The notes beneath the pieces were generated by a model. That model saw only the letters and a list, made by a program, of their open reading frames with translations, did no database searches and was not told the origin of the DNA. DNA of 20,469 nucleotides from a virus, in IMG/VR virus record IMGVR_UViG_3300006790_000144, positions 1 to 20,469 of that record. The stretch is one strand, 5' to 3'. Shown here in pieces: positions 16,367-20,469 of this stretch. A program made the translations under genes and the position numbers. The number at the start of each line of letters is the position of its first letter. Position 1 is the first letter of the stretch.

Positions 16367-16843
16367 ATGCCTAAAGAAACTTATAAGGAGAGAAACGGTA
16401 CTACTCGCGTTGGTGATGCGTTGCGCTGGTTAGCTGGAAATGGAAGAAAGATTGCTCCAGGAATATTGGACCTTGCTGGGAGCATTACTGGTATAGATGC
16501 GTTTAACAAAATGGCCTCTGCCATCGGCAAAGACCCTTCTTTATCGGGAGAGGACAAGGATTTCTTGTTACGTCAACTAGACGCAGACATGACAGAGAAC
16601 ATTGAGGTAAGCAAGAGATGGTCCAGCGACATGACAAGCGACTCTTGGCTGTCTAAAAACGTCAGACCGCTTAGTTTAATATTTCTAACTGTATTTACAA
16701 TGCTGTTAATATACTTGGACTTTTTTGATTCTGGCATCACAGTTCCTACTGAATGGATTGAGCTGTTAAAGTCTTTATTATTAGGCGTGTATGTTGCATA
16801 TTTCGGCTCTCGTGGTATTGAGAAATACAAAAGCATTAAGTAA
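16367..16843 (+). CDS. Phage holin (3TM-type family)
   Basis: 158 residues. I use ATG at 16367, one base after the M15 stop (the frame stays open further upstream, but that would overlap the endolysin extensively). The C-terminal third has two hydrophobic segments, ~101-120 (PLSLIFLTVFTMLLIYLDFF) and ~131-147 (IELLKSLLLGVYVAYFG). The motif 'DSWLSKNVRPLSLIFLT' and end 'AYFGSRGIEKYKSIK' fit the phage holin family (3TM-type/GTA holin, from memory). The N-terminal ~90 residues are cytoplasmic and helical. It would permeabilise the inner membrane for the M15 peptidase. Last gene of the lysis cassette. Confidence 0.78.
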   Translation: MPKETYKERNGTTRVGDALRWLAGNGRKIAPGILDLAGSITGIDAFNKMASAIGKDPSLSGEDKDFLLRQLDADMTENIEVSKRWSSDMTSDSWLSKNVRPLSLIFLTVFTMLLIYLDFFDSGITVPTEWIELLKSLLLGVYVAYFGSRGIEKYKSIK

Positions 16844-16867
16844 AAAATGTTAAAGTTTACAAAAAAC

Positions 16868-16898
16868 TTGCATATTAGCTAAAAATTTTGTAACTTTG
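16868..16898 (+). promoter_or_regulatory. Bacteroidetes-type promoter P1
   Basis: TTG at 16868-16870 and TAACTTTG at 16891-16898, spacing 20 bases, exactly the Bacteroidetes consensus TTG-N(17-23)-TAnnTTTG. Transcription would begin near 16903-16906, just upstream of the structured RNA. Confidence 0.8.
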
Positions 16899-16908
16899 CC
16901 TCACTGAT

Positions 16909-17000
16909 AAGTCAGTTAAGACTTAATAGCGGCCTCCAGGTGGAGGGTCTACAGAGCCCGACACCCTTATGCAGAGTAATGAGGTGTCTAGGTCGCATAT
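16909..17000 (+). ncRNA. Predicted structured RNA (multibranch) downstream of P1
   Basis: A cluster of pairings directly after P1. Hairpin AAGTC/GACTT (16909-16913 with 16920-16924). Outer stem GCGGCC/GGTCGC (16929-16934 with 16991-16996, one GU pair). Inside it lie TCC/GGA (16935-16937 with 16942-16944, alternatively CCTCC/GGAGG at 16933-16946), GGG/CCC (16945-16947 with 16957-16959) and a strong GACACC/GGTGTC stem (16960-16965 with 16983-16988) with a TTA/TAA extension. The arms are back-to-back as in a cloverleaf, but it lacks tRNA consensus bases. It could be a riboswitch-like leader or a small RNA. Pairing was done by eye without an energy model. Confidence 0.45.
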
Positions 17001-17010
17001 AGTTACTGTG

Positions 17011-17038
17011 TTGTATACGCCATAATTATATACTTTTG
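17011..17038 (+). promoter_or_regulatory. Bacteroidetes-type promoter P2
   Basis: TTG at 17011-17013 and TACTTTTG at 17031-17038 with 17-base spacing, the lower end of the allowed range. Would start transcription near 17044. Slightly weaker match than P1. Confidence 0.55.
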
Positions 17039-17093
17039 TAAAACTATGCCAAAATGTGGATAACGTAATTAGTAATGGTGGTAGTAAATTGCT

Positions 17094-17101
17094 TATATTT
17101 G
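17094..17101 (+). promoter_or_regulatory. Isolated -7 box TATATTTG (possible P3)
   Basis: Matches TAnnTTTG but has no TTG at the right distance upstream. If used, transcription would begin near 17106, exactly at the 5' side of the GATGATTG stem. Confidence 0.3.
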
Positions 17102-17105
17102 TATA

Positions 17106-17206
17106 GATGATTGGTTAAAGGCTTTGTGGTGGAGCTACAATCATCAGTCTAAAGTTTTGTTTCTTGTTTTGGTTATGGCCCCCACATTGTTGGGGGTCTT
17201 TTTTTT
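17106..17206 (+). ncRNA. Predicted ~100-base leader/small RNA ending at the terminator
   Basis: Perfect stem GATGATTG/CAATCATC (17106-17113 with 17138-17145). It competes with an alternative stem TTGTGG/CTACAA (17124-17129 with 17135-17140, one GU pair), since bases 17138-17140 are shared. A U-rich single-stranded linker and a terminator follow. This is the layout of an attenuator or sRNA. Mutually exclusive stems are seen in the sequence; regulation is inference. Confidence 0.45.
17178..17206 (+). terminator. Terminator touching the next start codon
   Basis: Stem CCCCCA/TGGGGG (17179-17184 with 17191-17196; a GU pair can extend it at 17178 and 17197), six-base loop, then eight T (17199-17206). 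The ATG of the next gene begins at 17207. Expression of that gene therefore requires read-through or an antitermination event. Confidence 0.85.
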
Positions 17207-17623
17207 ATGATGAAGACTAGAGTATTTGACTACAAGAATAGAGCTGACTACAATCGTCAGGGTTTACGGCATTTGTACTGGGAATTGTTCGACAGTCCGG
17301 ACCAACCAGGCAGCGCATTTAAGTATATGGAAAGAGAACCTATACTTGTCCTAGACGACATAATGGTAGAGCACAACCTATGGAGACCCAAGGTTGACTT
17401 GGCCTATGTGACTAAAACGCATGCAGATGTTTTAGGATTGCCTACGTCGTCTTCACATCGTGTTGGTCACGCTGTTCGACTCAGAGCAACAAACCCTAAA
17501 CAAAGGATGTTTATAGCATCCAACTTAATACGTCGGGGTATCGTCCGTATAGGCGTTGGCCGGGAGCACGTTTACTTCGATACAGACAACTATTTAAAAG
17601 AACCAGTTTTATATGTCCAATAG
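17207..17623 (+). CDS. Degenerate M15-like protein (probable pseudoenzyme)
   Basis: 138 residues. The layout follows phage M15A peptidases: 'FDSPDQPGSAFKYM' (28-41) where they have FDSPD-PGSG--M, then 'GLPTSSSHRVGHAVRL' (77-92) where they have PdSSHLKGLAADI, then 'RMFIASNLIRRGIVRIGVGREHVYFDTD' (100-127) where they have R-I-n-Ll--GftRIGIGktFIHvDvD. His84 is kept, but the Asp ligand seven residues on is Arg91 and the third ligand position is Tyr123. The usual 'SGYRT--HN' loop reads LAYVTKTHADVL. Zinc catalysis is therefore unlikely. It may serve as a binding or regulatory protein. Start is ATG 17207 or 17210, directly after the terminator; the frame closes upstream at 17150. Confidence 0.6.
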   Translation: MMKTRVFDYKNRADYNRQGLRHLYWELFDSPDQPGSAFKYMEREPILVLDDIMVEHNLWRPKVDLAYVTKTHADVLGLPTSSSHRVGHAVRLRATNPKQRMFIASNLIRRGIVRIGVGREHVYFDTDNYLKEPVLYVQ

Positions 17624-18038
17624 AAAGACAATCAATTACACAAAGACCACTGTAGATGGCATTAAGTTCGCTTCTAAGCTGGAGGCTTATATGTATACAC
17701 TACTTGCTGAGAATGGCTTTGAGCCAGGATACGAGACCGAGACGTTTATTCTGATTGAGGACTTTGCTTATGAATATGATTCATACGAGTACTACAGGAC
17801 TAGAGAGATGAAGAACAGCAAAGGTAAGAGGGTACAAGGCGTAACCTACACACCTGACTTTGTTGGTGATGACTATATTATAGAGGTTAAGGGTAGGGCT
17901 AATGAGGTGTTCCCTCTTAAATGGAAGATGTTTAAAAAGCATATAGCTGAAAACAGACCTGGCACAACCCTATACATGCCTAAGAACGATAAGGATTGCC
18001 AGCAAGTTATAGAATTACTAAAAAAAAGTAGTGAATAA
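17613..18038 (+). CDS. PD-(D/E)XK nuclease (DUF1064-like)
   Basis: 141 residues. Overlaps the previous gene by 11 bases. The nuclease core is clear: DGIKFASKLEAYMYTLL with Glu24, 'VTYTPDFVG' with Asp82, and 'YIIEVKGRANEVFPLKWKMFKKHI' with Glu91-x-Lys93, the PD...ExK signature. The spacing and the post-motif 'f-lK-k-f' fit the phage DUF1064-type endonucleases. Likely cuts branched or damaged DNA, or supports recombination or packaging. Neighbouring recombination and SSB-like genes support a DNA-processing role. No signal peptide. Family name is from memory. Confidence 0.75.
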   Translation: MSNRKTINYTKTTVDGIKFASKLEAYMYTLLAENGFEPGYETETFILIEDFAYEYDSYEYYRTREMKNSKGKRVQGVTYTPDFVGDDYIIEVKGRANEVFPLKWKMFKKHIAENRPGTTLYMPKNDKDCQQVIELLKKSSE

Positions 18039-18039
18039 T

Positions 18040-18070
18040 TTGCACACGTCGTTTTTATTTCGTATGTTTG
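18040..18070 (+). promoter_or_regulatory. Bacteroidetes-type promoter P4
   Basis: TTG at 18040-18042 and TATGTTTG at 18063-18070, spacing 20. It shares a 15-base block tttcgtatgtttgca (18058-18072) with P5 at 18961-18975. Drives the operon beginning at 18101, with a 5' leader of about 25 bases. Confidence 0.82.
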
Positions 18071-18100
18071 CAGAGTATTAATAATTAATCCATTACAGTT

Positions 18101-18490
18101 ATGAACACCGAAAGACTTAAAGAACTATACGTTCAATACGGCTTAGACAAAAGTGACGTATTTAAGCATCAGCACTATGTGATTATCACTAGGTCTGGTA
18201 TCGAGAAAATTGAAGGCAAAGCAGGTATCAAGGTACGATACGAAGAAAAAGTACTTGAGAAAGACTTTGCAGTTATCAAGGCTTACGCAAGCAAAGATGA
18301 CGTTACACTAGAAACTTATGGTAGTGCACTTAAAGGTGCTACACACAAAGAAGGCAACACCAACTCGTGGTATCTCGCCGAAATGGCAGAGAAGCGCGCT
18401 TTCAGTAGAGCAATCCTTAAGATTACCGGTTTCTACGAGTGTGGCGTGTTTGGCGAAGACGAGGCTGAAGACTTTAAACGTAAGTCATAA
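18101..18490 (+). CDS. Putative DNA recombination/ssDNA-associated protein (unassigned family)
   Basis: 129 residues. I recognise the pattern from Bacteroidetes phage early regions: 'YVIITRSGIEKIEGKAGIKVRYE' (26-48) and a C-terminal helix 'YLAEMAEKRAFSRAILKITGFYECGVFGEDEA' (91-122). The 'AEkRA-sRAiLk--G' helix recalls the corresponding helix of single-strand annealing proteins (Erf/Rad52-type), which is why I suggest a recombination link; this is weak similarity and not a domain hit. Own promoter P4 immediately upstream, with the SSB-like protein and ATPase downstream. It could equally be another early protein of unknown function. The stop overlaps the next start (TAATG). Confidence 0.5.
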   Translation: MNTERLKELYVQYGLDKSDVFKHQHYVIITRSGIEKIEGKAGIKVRYEEKVLEKDFAVIKAYASKDDVTLETYGSALKGATHKEGNTNSWYLAEMAEKRAFSRAILKITGFYECGVFGEDEAEDFKRKS

Positions 18491-18624
18491 TGAGCAGCGT
18501 AGGTAAGAAACTAGAGATTCCGGAGGAGGTTGGTGCATGTCACCCATTCTGGAAATATAAGGTCAACCCGATTGACATGAGAAGAAAAGACCCGGTTATT
18601 AACTTTATTAAAGAGAACGAATAA
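18490..18624 (+). CDS. Tiny hypothetical protein (44 aa)
   Basis: ATG overlaps the previous stop (TAATG), and its own stop overlaps the next ATG (TAATG at 18622-18626). Product MSSVGKKLEIPEEVGACHPF plus 24 residues, with one Cys-His (CHPFW). The overlap chain on both sides supports translation. No recognised family. Confidence 0.55.
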   Translation: MSSVGKKLEIPEEVGACHPFWKYKVNPIDMRRKDPVINFIKENE

Positions 18625-18797
18625 TGCCATCATCGGATTTAACAGCGTTTTTAACGCACAGAGTAGAGTCACTAGAAGAGGCTAATGCAGAGCTCAGGGA
18701 GCGAGAGGTTGAGCTGTCTACATTTATATTTGAGCTTGTGCAGCCTGACTGCCCTGAAGATTACAAGCGTGTTGTAAGGCAAGCAGTCTTTGGATGA
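18624..18797 (+). CDS. Tiny coiled-coil protein (57 aa)
   Basis: Second member of a chain of overlapping tiny genes. Residues ~12-38 (HRVESLEEANAELREREVELS) form a heptad-like coiled coil; the end (CPEDYKRVVRQAVFG) is helical. Stop overlaps the next start (ATGA at 18794-18797). Function unknown; small coiled-coil proteins in early phage operons often bind host partners, but this is speculation. Confidence 0.5.
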   Translation: MPSSDLTAFLTHRVESLEEANAELREREVELSTFIFELVQPDCPEDYKRVVRQAVFG

Positions 18798-18937
18798 CAA
18801 TGGCTGAAATGTATGTGGCCGGGTACGACTTATTCTCCTGCGCAAACTGCGGGAATGTCTACTTGCACAATGTATATGCAGATAATAAGTTTGAATGCGA
18901 CTGCGGTTGTGAACAATACACTGCATTATTTATATAA
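18794..18937 (+). CDS. Small zinc-ribbon-like protein (47 aa)
   Basis: ATG overlaps the previous stop by ATGA. Residues 16-19 (CANC) and 35-39 (CDCGC) give five cysteines in a CxxC ... CxCxC spacing, suggesting a compact zinc ribbon. ATG at 18794 is used; a second in-frame ATG at 18800 would shorten it by two residues. Such proteins often bind nucleic acid or host polymerase, but no partner is evident. Promoter P5 follows directly. Confidence 0.6.
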   Translation: MTMAEMYVAGYDLFSCANCGNVYLHNVYADNKFECDCGCEQYTALFI

Positions 18938-18942
18938 AAAAC

Positions 18943-18973
18943 TTGCGAGATACATATTTTTTTCGTATGTTTG
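18943..18973 (+). promoter_or_regulatory. Bacteroidetes-type promoter P5
   Basis: TTG at 18943-18945 and TATGTTTG at 18966-18973, spacing 20. Near copy of P4, including identical tttcgtatgtttgca. Drives the SSB-like gene at 19019. Confidence 0.85.
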
Positions 18974-19018
18974 CAAGGAATTACTCAAGGAATATTAACT
19001 TAATTTAAAAAGAAACAC

Positions 19019-19327
19019 ATGAGTGCAATTATTAATTTTAGTTTAGATTTGTCTAAGTTACCTAAAGAGAAAATGATTAAAGGTAAGAAAGGTACTTACA
19101 TCAACCTAACAGCATTTACCGGAGACACTGACCAGTTTGGTAACAACGTAGCATTTGCTGTATCGCAAACTCAGGAAGAGCGTGAAGACGAAAACGTCCA
19201 GCGTGTTTATGTCGGTAACGGTAAAGTAGCCTGGACCGATGGGAACATTGAGGTTGCAGAGCGTGAAGAGTCTATGGGTTCTCAAGCAGAGATTTCTGTA
19301 GACGAGTCTGACGACTTGCCGTTCTAA
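19019..19327 (+). CDS. Small ssDNA-binding-like protein
   Basis: 102 residues. The N-terminal part (INFSLDLSKLPKEKMIKGKKGTYINLTAF) is basic and beta-rich with a 'KGKKG-Y-nLT' motif, then 'DQFGNNVAFAVSQTQEEREDE' and 'RVYVGNGKVAW'. The C-terminus is acidic and ends DDLPF, the hallmark tip of SSB proteins that recruits partners. It matches a small SSB-like family in Bacteroidetes phages as I recall it, smaller than the ~150-180 residues of typical bacterial SSB. An OB-fold is plausible but not demonstrable. Expressed from P5; likely protects replication intermediates and works with the downstream ATPase. Confidence 0.68.
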   Translation: MSAIINFSLDLSKLPKEKMIKGKKGTYINLTAFTGDTDQFGNNVAFAVSQTQEEREDENVQRVYVGNGKVAWTDGNIEVAEREESMGSQAEISVDESDDLPF

Positions 19328-19346
19328 GAACAACTAGCCAAGCAAT

Positions 19347-19392
19347 AGCATGCCGGGTGGGCGCGTTCGAAAACAAACACCCGGCCTCTGCT
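19347..19392 (+). promoter_or_regulatory. Long GC-rich hairpin between the SSB-like and ATPase genes
   Basis: Perfect 8-bp stem GCCGGGTG/CACCCGGC (19352-19359 with 19378-19385), extended by AGCA/TGCT (19347-19350 with 19389-19392) across a small asymmetric internal loop (1 and 3 bases); loop of 18 bases. No T-run, so not a normal terminator. It may control translation or stability of the ATPase mRNA or be a protein-binding site. Confidence 0.5.
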
Positions 19393-19418
19393 AAAGTATC
19401 ACCACCAAACCACCTGCA

Positions 19419-20255
19419 ATGACAGCAGAAGAAAGAGAAACACAACGCATGTACTTTGAAATGATTGAGAGTGAACTACACGTTCCTCTTGATGCTGACG
19501 TTGAAAGACCGCCTATTGCAATATCTATAGGCACACATCAGTATTCGACGCCGAGAGGTACTCAGGTTGAGGAGACTCCGGTGGCAACATACGGCAACTT
19601 TACTTTCATCCAGGCACCACCAAAATCTTACAAGTCGTATCTTGTGTCGCTACTAGCTAGCGTTTACTTGAATGACGAAAACAGGTGGGCCGGGTCAAAC
19701 TTTAAGTCACACCGTAACGGCAAGCGCCTATTGCATTTTGATACTGAGCAAGGTCAGTGGCACTGCCAGCGAGCGTTTAGACGCGTAGCTGACATGGCCG
19801 AAACAACAGAAGGATACGAAACGTATGCGTTGAGAACTTTAGGATATAAGGACCGTCTAGGTTTTATTGAGCACAAGTTATTTGATAGCGAAGCTAACGA
19901 CATCGGCCTAGTCATTATTGACGGTATTGCCGACCTCGTAGCAGACGTAAACGACATAGAGAAAAGTAACGAGTGTATACAGAAGCTTATGAAATGGTCC
20001 GCTGAAAAACAATGTCACATAATTACTGTCATCCACAGTAACTGGGGTAGCGACAAGCCCACAGGGCACTTAGGGTCTTTTGCGGAGAAGAAGGCCGAGA
20101 CACAAATATCGCTAGAACGAGATGACGACATGGGTACAGTAAAAGTACATTGCAAGAGAAGCCGTAACTTTAGCTTTGACGACTTTGAGTTTAAAGTTAA
20201 CACTTACGGGTTCCCTGAGGTAATTGGAGTAGATTACCCTGAATTAAATTTTTAA
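19419..20255 (+). CDS. RecA-fold AAA ATPase (RepA/AAA_25-like)
   Basis: 278 residues. Walker A-like loop 66-73 (APPKSYKS), a variant of GxxxxGK[ST] with Ala and Tyr at the glycine positions; 'LLHFDTEQ' (104-111) with catalytic-type Glu110; Walker B 'IGLVIIDGIADLV' (162-174) with Asp168; 'ITVIHSNWG' (202-210) as sensor region; and 'TGHLGSFAEKKAET'. This is the order of RepA/AAA_25 and Sak4-like RecA-fold ATPases in phage early regions, which act in helicase loading or single-strand annealing. With the SSB-like protein upstream, a role in replication or recombination is likely. ATG at 19419 follows the hairpin. Confidence 0.78.
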   Translation: MTAEERETQRMYFEMIESELHVPLDADVERPPIAISIGTHQYSTPRGTQVEETPVATYGNFTFIQAPPKSYKSYLVSLLASVYLNDENRWAGSNFKSHRNGKRLLHFDTEQGQWHCQRAFRRVADMAETTEGYETYALRTLGYKDRLGFIEHKLFDSEANDIGLVIIDGIADLVADVNDIEKSNECIQKLMKWSAEKQCHIITVIHSNWGSDKPTGHLGSFAEKKAETQISLERDDDMGTVKVHCKRSRNFSFDDFEFKVNTYGFPEVIGVDYPELNF

Positions 20256-20270
20256 CCTAAAGTAATAGAC

Positions 20271-20469
20271 ATGAGTGCTAAGACACAGAAGAAATTAAGA
20301 AAACAAGAATTGGAGGAGATTGTAGCTATTCGTCAGAAGGCTGCTGAGATAGCTAAAGCAATCGGGTATGTGGAATTGAACAAGGCTCAATTTGTTGTGC
20401 AACTAGACGAGGTGAATGGTAGGGCGCAGAAATGGGAGAAGGCGATGGAGAAGAAATATGGAGAGGGTA
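20271..20469 (+). CDS. Partial gene, helical protein, cut by window end
   Basis: ATG at 20271, 15 bases after the ATPase stop, open to the window end (66 codons visible). Product MSAKTQKKLRKQELEEIVAI continues as charged alpha-helix (Lys/Glu/Ala rich, likely coiled coil). No recognised motif in the visible part. Confidence 0.5.
   Translation, partial: MSAKTQKKLRKQELEEIVAIRQKAAEIAKAIGYVELNKAQFVVQLDEVNGRAQKWEKAMEKKYGEG

Larger units (their letters stand above)
16844..17206 (+). other. 363-base non-coding regulatory interval
   Basis: No ORF above about 12 codons. Contains a strong host-type promoter (16868-16898), a compact multibranch RNA fold (16929-16996), a second promoter (17011-17038), a weak third -7 box (17094-17101), a perfect 8-bp stem (17106-17113 with 17138-17145) and a terminator (17178-17206) whose T-run touches the next start codon. 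It separates late genes from the DNA-metabolism genes. Confidence 0.8.

Noticed and set aside
16573-16836. Minus-strand open frame opposite the holin
   Set aside because: It mirrors the hydrophobic holin codons; all other genes are on the plus strand and there is no promoter or leader.
16929-16996. tRNA gene
   Set aside because: The fold is cloverleaf-like, but lacks a seven-base acceptor stem, a T-loop consensus and a usable anticodon arm.

Overview
This window reads as part of the genome of a tailed phage or prophage of a Bacteroidetes (probably flavobacterial, probably aquatic or marine) host. All genes lie on the plus strand. The host assignment rests on promoters of the form TTG-N20-TAnnTTTG (the Bacteroidetes sigma pattern), AT-rich leaders without clear Shine-Dalgarno sequences, and proteins that resemble flavobacterial phage structural families. 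No tail sheath gene and a modest tape measure suggest a siphovirus-like particle. No terminase, integrase, repressor or tRNA gene was seen, so lifestyle cannot be decided.

Layout. (1) About 1-5.8 kb: distal tail/baseplate-type proteins, a 51-aa overlapping ORF and the tape measure. (2) 5.9-9.7 kb: head module with an XkdF-like prohead protease carrying an extra C-terminal domain, a small Cys-motif protein, two appendage/structural proteins, an acidic scaffold-like protein and the major capsid protein. (3) 9.8-12.7 kb: probable tail tube, an unknown protein, portal, head-tail connector and a 42-aa ORF. (4) 12.7-15.2 kb: a mosaic tail fibre ending in a self-cleaving S74 chaperone, plus a small protein. 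(5) 15.3-16.8 kb: lysis cassette of a membrane-anchored GAF-like protein, an M15 peptidase endolysin and a 3TM-type holin. (6) 16.84-17.21 kb: a 363-base non-coding interval with two or three promoters, a compact multibranch RNA fold and a terminator pressed against the next start codon. (7) 17.2-20.5 kb: a probable early DNA-metabolism region with a degenerate M15-like protein, a PD-(D/E)XK nuclease, a possible recombination protein, three tiny genes (one a zinc ribbon), a small SSB-like protein, a RecA-fold ATPase and a truncated gene.

How the parts work together. The structural genes are tightly packed (TAATG and ATGA overlaps) and are separated by only short leaders, none with a TAnnTTTG element. 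The post-lysis region carries several good host-type promoters. This suggests host polymerase drives the DNA-metabolism operons while structural genes depend on read-through or another promoter class. The most interesting unexplained parts are the 16.84-17.21 kb RNA/attenuator region, the catalytically dead M15 homologue it precedes, and the GAF-domain protein in the lysis cassette.
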